Assembly (NCBI GenBank): GCA_934281605.1
Contig: CAKQXD010000004.1
Span: 1 to 64,000 of the forward strand
Direction: 5' to 3'
DNA: 64,000 nucleotides
Source of the DNA: an uncultured Clostridia bacterium
GTDB taxonomy: Bacteria; Bacillota; Clostridia; Peptostreptococcales; Anaerovoracaceae
Below, one piece after another: positions 25,409-34,088 of the stretch. The translations under genes were made by a program, and so were the position numbers. A model generated the notes under the pieces. The model ran no database searches and was not told where the DNA came from. It saw only the letters and a program-made list of their open reading frames with translations. Position 1 is the stretch's first letter. Every line of letters begins with the position of its first letter.

Positions 25409-26317
25409 CTAAATAAAAATGTTCAGGACGCCGATCACAAGACCGATCAGTGCTCCCAGATTGACTATAGTATTCAGTTCCTTCTTCATCACCGAAAGCA
25501 CCATGGTCTCCAGTTCCATCACGTCCATAGCGTTGATTTTCTCCTCGATGAGGGACGCCAGGTCGATCTTCTGCAAAAATCCATCCATATGCTCTTCTAC
25601 CGCGTGAGCATAGAAAGCTTTGATGGTGCTCCGCACCATGTCTTTGCTGATAGAAAAGTCGTACAGCATCTGCACGCCGGTCTTTTCACTCATCTCGTCC
25701 AGCTTTTCTTCCAGCGCCGGACGGATGTATTCCATACCGTGATCTTCCACGTATTTCTGCATTTTCTCCCCGGCAGGCTCAATGAGGGACGCCAGACGTT
25801 CCGGCGGGAGCATCATGGCGATCATGCCGCCCATCATGCCGTCTCCGCCCATTTCCGCCAGCTTTTCCTGCGCATACCGGAGCATGGATCCCGAAATTTT
25901 TTCCTGCAAAGGCATCTGCAGCACGGTTTCATAGATTTCCTGGCTCAGGGTGTCGCAGACCTTTTCTTTGGTCTTTGCATATTCCGCGTCGTCCCAGCGG
26001 GTCATACGGCAGACTGCGCTCTGCAGTCTGCTTTGCAGAAGTTCCTCCGCCTTATCCGCCACAGCGTCCTGCATGGAGTCCGACAGCAGGCTCTTGCGAA
26101 TGTCCTCTCCTGTGATCAGGGTGTCGGCTACCGTCCGTCCGATGACGCGGGCCAGTCGCGGCTTGCCCTTAGGGATGACCCCGGGTGTGAACGGCAGCGT
26201 TTTACCGCCGATCTTGATTTCTTTTCGCGGGCGGAACAGCATTTTGACCGCCAGATAGTTGGTGAAATAACCGATGACCGCCCCGATCAGCGGGCCGGCC
26301 AGAATCGTCCAATCCAT
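25409..26317 (-). CDS. DUF445 family membrane protein
   Basis: 302 residues. Membrane segment at the N-terminus with the family signature PLIGAVIGYFTNYLAVKMLF, long amphipathic helical middle, and a C-terminal membrane segment (LGALIGLVIGVLNIF). This is the arrangement of the YheB/DUF445 group, whose function is not established; a role at the cell envelope is inferred from topology. It sits between DUF169 and moxR with 15-16-bp gaps. Confidence -1.
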   Translation of the reverse strand: MDWTILAGPLIGAVIGYFTNYLAVKMLFRPRKEIKIGGKTLPFTPGVIPKGKPRLARVIGRTVADTLITGEDIRKSLLSDSMQDAVADKAEELLQSRLQSAVCRMTRWDDAEYAKTKEKVCDTLSQEIYETVLQMPLQEKISGSMLRYAQEKLAEMGGDGMMGGMIAMMLPPERLASLIEPAGEKMQKYVEDHGMEYIRPALEEKLDEMSEKTGVQMLYDFSISKDMVRSTIKAFYAHAVEEHMDGFLQKIDLASLIEEKINAMDVMELETMVLSVMKKELNTIVNLGALIGLVIGVLNIFI

Positions 26318-26332
26318 TATGAACCCCTCCTA

Positions 26333-27097
26333 TTATGCCAGTGATGTAAATTTCTTTTCCGGTACTGCATCGTCCTTGTGGATCCGCAGGCGGATCTTTT
26401 TGAATACCGGAGAATGGAAATAGCATTCTTCCGTAATGTCCAGAATATGGTCGAACTCCCATCCCGCGATGGAGAGCGCTACCAGATTTTCGTCCATGAA
26501 GTGGCGCTGCGCCAGGTCGGTTCCCGTGATGACCGCCCGCGGCTGTTCTTTCTTCATTTCTGCGAACGGGATCCGCAGCATGGATGCACAGCCGGATACA
26601 GTCGTTGCAATAGCTGCGTCGTATGCGGCCTTGTTATATCCATGGAGGACCAGCATGCCGGAGAGCTGATCCGGATCTACGAATGCGACCACCAGATCCG
26701 GTTTCATGCCTTCTCGATACGGCTCGAATTTGATGGCATCAAATCCATCCATCACGTCCTTTGGCAGCTGTGCGAACATGGCTTCCGCCGTAGCCGGATC
26801 GCACTTGAATTTCTCGCCGGGCGGCGTCCACTGCTGATCGGAACCGTGGGACAGGAACACGCCGAATCCGCCGGGGATCATAGGCTGCTCATCGTTAAGT
26901 CCGCTGTTGTGATCGAAGCCGCCGCAGCTGCAGGAGCCTTCCTTCAATACAAGAGTCTCCCCATTCAGCACTCTTTCAAACCGCTTGTAAACGCATCCGA
27001 AAATATCGTTTACCTGCTCGTCCTTCGCGTGCACTCTGGTGACCGCCATCAGCCGGTTTTCCAGCTTTAATTCCTTTACCAGTTCCGAATAGCTCAT
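26333..27097 (-). CDS. DUF169 family protein
   Basis: 254 residues from the ATG at 27097 (AAAGG 12 nt upstream; an upstream TTG lies inside the binding site). Begins with the Y-S-E-L-V-K-E-L-K-L family start and contains a cysteine-rich EGSCSCGGFDH segment and LVLHGYNKAAYDA. DUF169 proteins are widespread in anaerobes and often linked to corrinoid or metal metabolism; the function is unknown. It follows thiC by about 50 bp on the same strand. Confidence -1.
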   Translation of the reverse strand: MSYSELVKELKLENRLMAVTRVHAKDEQVNDIFGCVYKRFERVLNGETLVLKEGSCSCGGFDHNSGLNDEQPMIPGGFGVFLSHGSDQQWTPPGEKFKCDPATAEAMFAQLPKDVMDGFDAIKFEPYREGMKPDLVVAFVDPDQLSGMLVLHGYNKAAYDAAIATTVSGCASMLRIPFAEMKKEQPRAVITGTDLAQRHFMDENLVALSIAGWEFDHILDITEECYFHSPVFKKIRLRIHKDDAVPEKKFTSLA

Positions 27098-27148
27098 GTG
27101 TACTACCAACCTTTCCTCATTACCTTTTCTTATAAAAAGAGATATTCT

Positions 27149-28459
27149 CTATAAAATATCGATGTATTCGCCTGCCAGTGCTTTGTTCATGCTCCGCACC
27201 GCACAGAATTTACCGCACATGCTGCAGGTATCGCCGTGATCTTCTTCAGGCGCTCTGCTGTCGCGGATGGCTCTCGCCGTTTCCGGATCCAGGGCGCACT
27301 CGTACTGCGCTTCCCAGTCCAGCTTCTGCCGTGCATCCGCCATACGGTCGTCGACGTCCCGTGCTCCCGGAATGCCCTTGGCGATATCCGCTGCGTGAGC
27401 CGCGATCTTGGATGCGATGATACCCTGTTTCGTATCTTCAACGTTAGGCAGCGCAAGGTGCTCCGCCGGTGTAACGTAGCACAGGAAGGATGCTCCGCTC
27501 ATGGCTGCTACCGCTCCGCCGATGGCCGACGTGATGTGATCGTATCCCGGCGCGATGTCGGTAACGATCGGTCCCAGTACATAGAACGGTGCTCCCATGC
27601 AGATGCTCTGCTGCACCTTCATGTTGGCCGCCACCTGATCGAGGGGCACATGTCCCGGACCTTCTACCATGACCTGTACGTTGTGATCCCACGCCCGCTT
27701 GGTCAACTCGCCCAGACGGACTAATTCCTCGATCTGGCACACGTCGGTAGCGTCCGCCAGACATCCCGGACGACAGGCGTCTCCCAGGGAAATGGTCACG
27801 TCGTATTCCTCGCAGATGTCGAGGATCTCATCGTAGTGCTCGTAGAACGGATTTTCCTCGCCGGTCATGCACATCCATGCGAAAACCAGGCTTCCGCCGC
27901 GGCTGACGATGTTCATCTTACGCTTGTGTTTCCTGATCTGTTCAATGGTTTTCCGGGTGATCCCGCAGTGGAGCGTCACGAAATCCACGCCGTCTTCCGC
28001 GTGCATCCGGATCACGTCGATAAAATCCTGTGCAGACAGAGTCGCCAGATCTCTCTGGTAGTGGATCACGCTGTCGTAAACCGGCACGGTCCCGATCATC
28101 ACCGGGCACTCGCTGGTCAGCTTGCGGCGAAACGGCTGGGTATCTCCGTGGCTGGAAAGGTCCATGATGGCCTCCGCGCCCAGATCCACTGCGCTCATCA
28201 CCTTCTTCATCTCTACATCGTAATCCTTGCAGTCACGGGAAACCCCCAGGTTAACGTTGATCTTGGTGCGGAGCATGCTGCCCACGCCTTCTGCGCTCAG
28301 GCTGGTGTGGTTGCGGTTGGCACAGATGGCTACCTTGCCCTCTGCCACCAGCTGCATCAGCTTGTCCTCATCCATGTGTTCCTTCTCCGCCACCGTCTTG
28401 ATCTCCGGTGTCAGGATCCCTTTGCGTGCTGCATCCATCTGCGTCGTATAGTTTCTCAT
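27149..28459 (-). CDS. thiC: Phosphomethylpyrimidine synthase
   Basis: 436 residues, radical-SAM enzyme converting aminoimidazole ribotide to HMP-P. Clear ThiC segments: N-terminal GVGSMLRTKINVNLG, YDSVIHYQRD, VTLHCGITR, MVEGPGHVPLDQV and the C-terminal cluster CSMCGKFC (412-419). The spacing I read is CX2CX3C, one residue shorter than the CX2CX4C of the long enterobacterial enzyme; together with the short length this points to the shorter archaeal/clostridial form. RBS GGAGG 7 nt from ATG. It is separate from the thiM operon. Confidence -1.
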   Translation of the reverse strand: MRNYTTQMDAARKGILTPEIKTVAEKEHMDEDKLMQLVAEGKVAICANRNHTSLSAEGVGSMLRTKINVNLGVSRDCKDYDVEMKKVMSAVDLGAEAIMDLSSHGDTQPFRRKLTSECPVMIGTVPVYDSVIHYQRDLATLSAQDFIDVIRMHAEDGVDFVTLHCGITRKTIEQIRKHKRKMNIVSRGGSLVFAWMCMTGEENPFYEHYDEILDICEEYDVTISLGDACRPGCLADATDVCQIEELVRLGELTKRAWDHNVQVMVEGPGHVPLDQVAANMKVQQSICMGAPFYVLGPIVTDIAPGYDHITSAIGGAVAAMSGASFLCYVTPAEHLALPNVEDTKQGIIASKIAAHAADIAKGIPGARDVDDRMADARQKLDWEAQYECALDPETARAIRDSRAPEEDHGDTCSMCGKFCAVRSMNKALAGEYIDIL

Positions 28460-28760
28460 TGTTTTGCCTCCAATCTTTCTTCACATGATCAAAACTATAG
28501 GAATCAGACGTTAGCAAAACAGACAGCAGTGGGAGCTGCCGCCTTTTCATGAGCTTTTGATGCTCGTTTTCTTGCTGACGCCTTCTCCGGGATAACCCGA
28601 AGATCACCGGAACCTTCGCAGTGACCTTTGCATCATTCTGCAAAGGTTTCTGCGGAGCATCTGCGGGCCGTCCCCGGGTCTGGGAGGCGGTCCGGATGCT
28701 GTCCGGCTTTTGTATAGCGGCACAAGGTGGTGTCCCCAATTTACCGCTTCTAAAACTACA
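28460..28760 (-). promoter_or_regulatory. Long structured thiC leader without a recognised aptamer
   Basis: About 300 nt between the predicted start of transcription and thiC. It contains a 9-bp perfect hairpin (ACCTTTGCA and complement, about 28632-28655) and several other GC-rich stems. I looked for the TPP signatures (CTGAGA, GATAATGCCA, CGTAGGGA) and for cobalamin-box motifs and did not find them. No convincing protein gene lies here. Confidence -1.
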
Positions 28761-28766
28761 GATTTT

Positions 28767-28795
28767 ATTTTACACGAAAGGGGTGCGGATTGCAA
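28767..28795 (-). promoter_or_regulatory. Probable thiC promoter
   Basis: Minus strand: -35 TTGCAA (28790-28795), 17-nt spacer, -10 TAAAAT (28767-28772). It is back to back with the plus-strand promoter of the next operon. Confidence -1.
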
Positions 28796-28821
28796 TGCGG
28801 TTTACCATTTGTAAAATATAC

Positions 28822-28850
28822 TTGACATTAAGTATTGCATATGATACTTT
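28822..28850 (+). promoter_or_regulatory. Promoter with overlapping operator of the membrane protein/HTH operon
   Basis: -35 TTGACA (28822-28827) and, 17 nt later, a weak -10 TACTTT (28845-28850). The spacer is filled by an inverted repeat AAGTAT-N8-ATACTT (28830-28849), a good candidate operator for the HTH protein encoded at the end of the operon, which would make it autoregulated. Confidence -1.
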
Positions 28851-28896
28851 ATGGTCAGATGATATTACATTTGATAAACACGAGGAGGTGTTTTTT

Positions 28897-29529
28897 ATGA
28901 ATATGGGTGCTAGTTATGGACTCGGTCTTTTAGTGGGACTGCTGGTTGCCGCTTTGCTTGTACGCGCTTTTGCCAAAAAGCTTCACAAAAATGGAGAAAA
29001 AAAGGATCGTTATGATGAACGGCAGCAGATATTGATCGGCAAAGGTTATAAGTATGGATTCTACGGGATCCTGTTTTACAATGCTTTCTATGCTGCAGCA
29101 GGATCCTGGCTGGGCAGCAGTTTGTTTGAACCGGGTCCTGCCGCTTTTATGAATATCTGCATCGGACTTATCGTATTCGCAGCATATTGTATCTGGAATG
29201 ATGCATATTTCGCGCTAAACTATCGTTCCAGCCGTTATATCGTCCTTTTGATCGTCCTTGCAGTCATCAATTATGGTGCAGGCATTGGATTCCTTCTTGG
29301 CGGAGTTCCCATGATAGAAAACGGACTATTAACTACGTCTGCAACGAATTTCATGTGTGCCGTTCTTCTGACTATCATCCTTCTTCTGCTCTTAATTCGT
29401 AAGCTGATTCCGGTGAAGGGGGAAGAGGAGGAAGAGGATTTGGATGAAGATGAAATGGAGAACGATATGCCTAGGGAAAACACCCCGAACTCAGGCAACT
29501 CGAACGACAAGGAACAGGAGGCGCACTAA
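28897..29529 (+). CDS. Membrane protein of an HTH-linked pair
   Basis: 210 residues from the ATG at 28897, preceded by GAGGAGG at 8 nt; a longer frame upstream crosses the promoter and is not used. About five membrane segments (first at 5-25) and a very acidic C-terminal tail (EEEEEDLDEDEMEND). It resembles the small DUF-type integral membrane proteins that accompany short XRE regulators in Firmicutes. Function unknown. Stop is 3 bp before the HTH gene. Confidence -1.
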   Translation: MNMGASYGLGLLVGLLVAALLVRAFAKKLHKNGEKKDRYDERQQILIGKGYKYGFYGILFYNAFYAAAGSWLGSSLFEPGPAAFMNICIGLIVFAAYCIWNDAYFALNYRSSRYIVLLIVLAVINYGAGIGFLLGGVPMIENGLLTTSATNFMCAVLLTIILLLLLIRKLIPVKGEEEEEDLDEDEMENDMPRENTPNSGNSNDKEQEAH

Positions 29530-29532
29530 CCA

Positions 29533-29727
29533 ATGAAAAACCTTAGACTAAAAGCCGCCCGCGCCGCCAAAGACCTGTCCCAGCAGGCTCTGGCCGATCT
29601 GGTCGGCGTCTCCCGCCAGACTATCAACGCCATCGAAAAAGGCGACTACAATCCGACGATCAAATTATGCATTGCGATCTGCAAGGTGTTAGATAAGACT
29701 CTGAATGAGCTGTTCTGGGAGGAGTAA
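29533..29727 (+). CDS. Short XRE-family transcriptional regulator
   Basis: 64 residues, little more than a helix-turn-helix: SQQALADLVGVSRQTINAIE is the recognition region, followed by KGDYNPTIKLCIAICKVL. This is the compact YozG/Cro-like type that usually represses its own operon with a membrane partner. The inverted repeat in the promoter at 28830-28849 is its likely target. RBS GGAGG 12 nt upstream inside the preceding gene. Confidence -1.
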   Translation: MKNLRLKAARAAKDLSQQALADLVGVSRQTINAIEKGDYNPTIKLCIAICKVLDKTLNELFWEE

Positions 29728-29810
29728 AGCTCACGCAGTCCAAACTCCCGCCGTTGCTCGCTCGCAGGCAGCTTCAGCGGGATTTTCGACCACGCGAGGT
29801 TTCTTTATGT

Positions 29811-29886
29811 ATTAAATGAATGGCTATCTGAACGACTCCGCAGGCGCTATGCATCGAGGACCTAGTGAAGAGAGCCTTCCATTTAT
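29811..29886. repeat. Stem-loop with conserved 48-nt core, copy 1
   Basis: The core at 29827-29874 matches 29931-29978 at 45 of 48 positions, while the flanking stem arms differ in sequence but keep pairing (ATGGCT versus AGCC-x-TCCAT). The pattern suggests a structured RNA or recombination element rather than a simple duplication. The stretch 29728-29810 before it holds nothing I can identify. Confidence -1.
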
Positions 29887-29913
29887 CGGCAAAACGCGAG
29901 CGCTACTTCTTAT

Positions 29914-29996
29914 GTAAAAAATAATGACTCTCTGAACGATTCCGCAGGCGCTATGCGCCGAGGACCTAGTGAAGAGAGTCATTATTTTTTATTTAT
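29914..29996 (-). terminator. Stem-loop with conserved 48-nt core, copy 2; probable terminator of the serine dehydratase gene
   Basis: Arms AAAAATAATGACTCTCT and complement enclose the same core loop as copy 1. The minus strand ends in TTTTTTAC after the stem, the plus strand in ATTTTTTATTT, so it can stop transcription from both sides. It lies just after the dehydratase stop. Confidence -1.
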
Positions 29997-30013
29997 AAAA
30001 GAAGTACGCACTC

Positions 30014-31219
30014 CTACAAATCAAACTCCAGCGCCAGTCCGCCCAGGGAAGTTTCTTTGTAGGCCTTGTTCAGGTCGTGGCCGGTGTTTTTCATGACGTT
30101 GACCACAGCGTCGAAGGAGACTTTGTTTTTGCGGACGTAGCCCAGGTTCTTGGCGTAGATCGCACAGTCGATGGCTCGAAGTGCTGCGTAGCCGTTTCGC
30201 TCGATGCACGGGATCTGAACATAGCCGCCAACCGGATCGCAGGTAAGACCCAGGTTGTGTTCCAGCCCCATTTCTGCGGCGTATTCGATCAGACTGTTGT
30301 TGAGTCCCAGGATCCAGGCATACAGTGCAGCACCCATCGCACAGGCACTTCCGATCTCTGCCTGACAGCCTGCATCAGCACCGGAAATGCTGGCGTTGTT
30401 CTTGATAACATTGCCAAAAACACCGGCAACAGCAAGAGCCTTGATGAGCCGAGTTTTCTCTACATTCAGCTGCTTGTAGCAGTAATACAGGATGGCCGGA
30501 AGGACCCCGCTGGAACCGCAGGTCGGTGCGGTAACGATGGTCTGCCCTGAAGCATTTTCTTCTGCGACCGCATAGGCATAACTACTGAGGATCAGCGTTT
30601 CCCGTTCACTTCCTGCCGGCAGATTGATGGCCTGCGTATACATCTGCTTGGCCACACGAGGAAGCTGGAGCTTGCCGGGGATCGTCTCTTCCCGCTTCAG
30701 ACCTCGCTCCACAGAATCAAACATCGTATCCAGTATTTCATACAGATAATCAACAAAGAGAGCATTTTCATGCTCCATCACATAATCGTAAAAAGAATAG
30801 GCATTTCGATCCAGAGTTTCCAGGATCTCTTTTAAATTCTTTTCACGATATACATTTTTTCTCGACATGCTAAAATCATCCTCACCATCCCAGACGATGG
30901 ATCCTCCGCCGACAGAATATGCCGTAATATCGTCTTTTAGTTCACCGTCTTGATAGATATGAAACACCATACCGTTAGGATGAAACGGCAGGGTTTCTTT
31001 GCAGAAATTCACCTGGCAGTTTTCGCCCAGCGTTTCATGGATGATGTAATCCGTCAGATGTCCTTTCCCCGTCATCGAGAGGGAGCCATAAAGATCCACA
31101 ACATATTCAGCATTCTCTCCGAATCTCTTTTTTATGATCTTTGCTGCTCTCTCCGGTCCCATGGTGTGAGACGAAGACGGTCCCTTTCCTATTTTGAATA
31201 ATTCTCTTAATGATTCCAT
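30014..31219 (-). CDS. sdaA: L-serine dehydratase, iron-sulfur type, single chain
   Basis: 401 residues with both halves fused: an N-terminal beta-type domain (GKGPSSSHTMGPERAA at about 12-27) and a C-terminal alpha-type domain with the [4Fe-4S] cysteines in CGSSGVLPA (about 235), GADAGCQAEIGSACAMG (about 280) and CDPVGG (about 326). Deaminates L-serine to pyruvate and ammonia. Clostridial enzymes are more often two subunits; the fused form is like the E. coli type. It lies 32 bp downstream of a cupin regulator and is divergent from a transporter and an amino acid racemase, so its serine may come from a D-amino acid or peptide. Confidence -1.
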   Translation of the reverse strand: MESLRELFKIGKGPSSSHTMGPERAAKIIKKRFGENAEYVVDLYGSLSMTGKGHLTDYIIHETLGENCQVNFCKETLPFHPNGMVFHIYQDGELKDDITAYSVGGGSIVWDGEDDFSMSRKNVYREKNLKEILETLDRNAYSFYDYVMEHENALFVDYLYEILDTMFDSVERGLKREETIPGKLQLPRVAKQMYTQAINLPAGSERETLILSSYAYAVAEENASGQTIVTAPTCGSSGVLPAILYYCYKQLNVEKTRLIKALAVAGVFGNVIKNNASISGADAGCQAEIGSACAMGAALYAWILGLNNSLIEYAAEMGLEHNLGLTCDPVGGYVQIPCIERNGYAALRAIDCAIYAKNLGYVRKNKVSFDAVVNVMKNTGHDLNKAYKETSLGGLALEFDL

Positions 31220-31251
31220 ATACTGTTTCCCTTCACAATAATCATATGCTG

Positions 31252-31812
31252 CTAAAAAGTTGGCGGCGTCAAGGCAAAAATCAATTCGCAGGTTTCTCCA
31301 TATGGATTAAACCATTTATGCTGAACATGCGGCTGAATTCTCAGACTGTCTCCTGATTCTATCGTATATTTTACGCCGTCTATATATACATCCGTTTTTC
31401 CTGAAATCACATAGCAGTCTTCTTCACCATCATGAGAAAAAATATAATCATCTTCCTTCTCCTGATGCGGGATCAGCATCTTGCAAAATTCAATGTCTCC
31501 CTTCACATCTGGTGTAAGGAGCTCGTACTTAACATTGACATACTGACTTCCCAGCAGTTGATGGTCGCCCTTCCGAACAACCGGAGGCTTCTGTTCATCC
31601 TCATCATTCATAAAAAATTTATACATTGGAACTCCTAATTCCACTGAAATCGCCTTTAATGTATTTATCGACGGATTTACAATATCCCGTTCAATCTGAC
31701 TTAACATCGATGCCGTGACATTGATGTTTCTGGCCAGTTCGCGAATACTGTAGCCTTTAATGGTCCGATATTTCTTTACAAGCGGACCTATTCCCAGATT
31801 TATATCACTCAT
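31252..31812 (-). CDS. XRE-cupin transcriptional regulator
   Basis: 186 residues from the ATG at 31812 (GGAG 6 nt upstream; an in-frame ATG at 31824 has no site). N-terminal helix-turn-helix (YSIRELARNINVTASMLSQ, then NPSINTLKAI) and C-terminal cupin barrel (FSHDGEEDCYVISGKTDVYI, QPHVQHKWFNPYGE). Such regulators control amino acid or polyamine catabolism and sense small ligands. Divergently placed between the dehydratase and the transporter operon, it is the likely local controller. Confidence -1.
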   Translation of the reverse strand: MSDINLGIGPLVKKYRTIKGYSIRELARNINVTASMLSQIERDIVNPSINTLKAISVELGVPMYKFFMNDEDEQKPPVVRKGDHQLLGSQYVNVKYELLTPDVKGDIEFCKMLIPHQEKEDDYIFSHDGEEDCYVISGKTDVYIDGVKYTIESGDSLRIQPHVQHKWFNPYGETCELIFALTPPTF

Positions 31813-31854
31813 TCTTGTCTCCATTTATTCATTGAAATATAAAAGTTATATTAT

Positions 31855-31883
31855 ATTCTAGTCGATTTTAGCTGAATTGTCAA
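31855..31883 (-). promoter_or_regulatory. Promoter of the regulator-serine dehydratase operon
   Basis: Minus strand: -35 TTGACA (31878-31883), 17-nt spacer, -10 TAGAAT (31855-31860). Confidence -1.
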
Positions 31884-31903
31884 AGAAATGTGTAAATTTA
31901 TAA

Positions 31904-31932
31904 TTGACATTTGTTAATTATGGAGTTAACAT
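31904..31932 (+). promoter_or_regulatory. Promoter and candidate operator of the DUF819-dppA-alr operon
   Basis: -35 TTGACA (31904-31909), 17-nt spacer, -10 TAACAT (31927-31932). An inverted repeat TGTTAA-N8-TTAACA (31912-31931) fills the spacer and is a plausible site for the divergent XRE-cupin regulator. A second 7-bp inverted repeat, ACTCTTA with complement, spans 31980-32008 in the leader. Confidence -1.
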
Positions 31933-32052
31933 ACACTTAACGATCGTAAATAAATAATGCATGCAACGGAAATGCAGCCTACTCTTAAATATTTATTTGA
32001 TGTAAGAGTAAAAGGTCTGCACACTGGTAGTTAATGTGAATAGGAGGTCATC

Positions 32053-33264
32053 ATGGCACATACTTTAATCAGTGCAGACAATACTTGGGCGCTGTGGGCC
32101 ATTATTATTGGCTGGGCAGCAGTAAGTATTTGGCTCGAACAGAAATACAAATGGGCATCTAAGATTTCAGGGGCGATCATCGCACTCCTGGGGACACTGA
32201 TTCTTTCCAACATCGGTGTAATCCCACAGGAATCATCCGTTTATGATGCGATCTGGGATTACGTTGTTCCAATGTCAATTCCACTTATGCTCTTCAGTTC
32301 GAATTTAAAAAAGATCTGGCGAGAAGCAGGAAAAACAGTAGTAATTTTCATCATTTCAGGTTTTGGTACCGTATTAGGATCCATAGCAGCGCACCTTTCA
32401 CTGGCTGGCGTTATTGGCAATGAATCTGCAGCCGTTGCGACAACGATGACAGGTTCCTACACAGGCGGTCCCGGGAACTTTGCAGCAATGGCCGATATGA
32501 CCAACCTCAGTGGCGGAACAACATCCGCACTGGTTGTTGCAGATAATCTGCTTATGGGTCTCCTGTTTGTTGCACTTATTGCAATTCCAAACATGAAATT
32601 TTTCAGAAAACACTTCCCACATCCGCATATTGACGAGCTTGAAGCAAACGGTGGAGCTGCTGCAGAAGAAAACGGAGCTGCAAGCTACTGGAAACGTGAA
32701 GAGGTTTCCTTAAAAGACATTGCTTTATCACTTGGTACTGCAGTTGTGATCTGTGCAGTAGGTAATGGAATCTGCACATTCTTCGAAGGTGTTATTTCTG
32801 CAGACAGCGGAGCTATGGCAATCGTAGCCACTCTTTTATCCAACAAATATTTAATGATCACAACGATCACAGTTCTCATAACAACATTTATGCCGAATTA
32901 CTGCGAATCATTGCATGGATCCCAGGATATAGGATTCTTCTTTATCTATTTATTCCTGACGGTAATCGGCGTACCTGCTTCCATTCCTCTTATTATACAG
33001 CAGGCGCCTGTTCTGTTACTCTACTGTGCGATCATCGTTGTGGTAAATCTGCTTGTCACCATTGTCTTTGGCAAACTGCTGAAATTCAGTATCGAAGAAA
33101 TTGTTATCGCCTCGAATGCCAATATCGGTGGTGCTGCAACAGCAATGGCATATACGATTTCAAAGGGCTGGAAAAAGATGATTGTACCGGCAATGATGGT
33201 AGGCGTACTGGGCTATATCCTCGGAAACTACTATGGTGCTATCGTTTGGTCGATCATTCATTAA
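32053..33264 (+). CDS. DUF819 family membrane transporter
   Basis: 403 residues, about 10 membrane segments. Contains the family-typical TMTGSYTGGPGNFAAM and a C-terminal ASNANIGGAATAMAYT; the two G-rich segments sit in internal repeats as in secondary transporters. Relatives (YjcL group) have no firm substrate. Located upstream of a D-aminopeptidase and a racemase, so uptake of an amino acid or small peptide is inferred. RBS AGGAGG 6 nt from ATG. Confidence -1.
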   Translation: MAHTLISADNTWALWAIIIGWAAVSIWLEQKYKWASKISGAIIALLGTLILSNIGVIPQESSVYDAIWDYVVPMSIPLMLFSSNLKKIWREAGKTVVIFIISGFGTVLGSIAAHLSLAGVIGNESAAVATTMTGSYTGGPGNFAAMADMTNLSGGTTSALVVADNLLMGLLFVALIAIPNMKFFRKHFPHPHIDELEANGGAAAEENGAASYWKREEVSLKDIALSLGTAVVICAVGNGICTFFEGVISADSGAMAIVATLLSNKYLMITTITVLITTFMPNYCESLHGSQDIGFFFIYLFLTVIGVPASIPLIIQQAPVLLLYCAIIVVVNLLVTIVFGKLLKFSIEEIVIASNANIGGAATAMAYTISKGWKKMIVPAMMVGVLGYILGNYYGAIVWSIIH

Positions 33265-33285
33265 CAGCACAGAAAGAAGGAAGAA

Positions 33286-34077
33286 ATGAAGATTTTTTTA
33301 GCAGCAGACCTAGAAGGTTGCGCAAGCGTTGCAACATGGGAAGAAATCTATCCAGGAAACAAAAATTATGACAGAGCTACCGAAGAAATGACTCGCGAAG
33401 TGGTAGCTGCATGTCAGGCTCTTTTAGACGCAGGAGCAGAAGTGTATCTAAAGGACTCTCACTTTGAAGGGAAAAACATCGATTTTTCAAAGCTTCCAAA
33501 CGGAGTAAAGGTAATCCGAAACCATGGTGGCCATCCGGATATGATGATTCAGGGAATTGATGAGACTTTTGATGCAGCAGCATTTATTGGTTTCCACACC
33601 GGAGCCTCTATGCCCGGAAACCCCCTGGCTCATACAATGAACCGGAAACTGACAAAGATGACGATAAACGGAATGGTAGCTTCCGAATATCTGCTCCATG
33701 CTTTTGTCGCAGCTGAATACGGTGTACCTGTTATCATGGTAAGCGGAGACAAAGGGCTTTGCTCATGGATCAACGATTATAATCCTTCCGTATCAACTGC
33801 CGTTATAAAAGACAATAATGATTCCTGCGTCCTTACATTAACAACAGAAGCGGCTCAGGATCTTATCAGAACAAAGCTGATCGAGTCGTTGGATAAGCTG
33901 GAAGAATGTAAAATAGAGCTTCCGGAAACTTATGAAGTAGAAATGACATTCAAAGAATTGTCCGATGCATCCACGGCAAGCTACTATCCCGGAGTTAAAA
34001 AAATCGATTCGAATACCGTCAGATTTGTTGCAAAGTCCGCAAGAGAATTAATGACAGTAAGAATGTTCATCCAGTAG
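33286..34077 (+). CDS. dppA: M55 family metallopeptidase, DppA-type D-aminopeptidase
   Basis: 263 residues. Zinc ligands expected for DppA are present: AADLEG (D8, E10), KDSHFEG (about H59), GFHTGAS (about H103), and the later VPVIMVSGDK segment. The family hydrolyses D-Ala-containing dipeptides and forms decameric rings. It follows the transporter by 21 bp and precedes alanine racemase, which could convert the released D-alanine or D-serine. Confidence -1.
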   Translation: MKIFLAADLEGCASVATWEEIYPGNKNYDRATEEMTREVVAACQALLDAGAEVYLKDSHFEGKNIDFSKLPNGVKVIRNHGGHPDMMIQGIDETFDAAAFIGFHTGASMPGNPLAHTMNRKLTKMTINGMVASEYLLHAFVAAEYGVPVIMVSGDKGLCSWINDYNPSVSTAVIKDNNDSCVLTLTTEAAQDLIRTKLIESLDKLEECKIELPETYEVEMTFKELSDASTASYYPGVKKIDSNTVRFVAKSARELMTVRMFIQ

Positions 34078-34088
34078 AAGTACAACTT

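Noticed and set aside
28368..28739. 123-codon minus-strand frame in the thiC leader
   Set aside because: It overlaps the thiC start in another frame, has no domain resemblance and no ribosome binding site; better explained as leader RNA.
28460..28760. Cobalamin or TPP riboswitch before thiC
   Set aside because: A GTCACTGCG stretch recalls part of a cobalamin box, but the rest of the consensus and all TPP signatures are missing.
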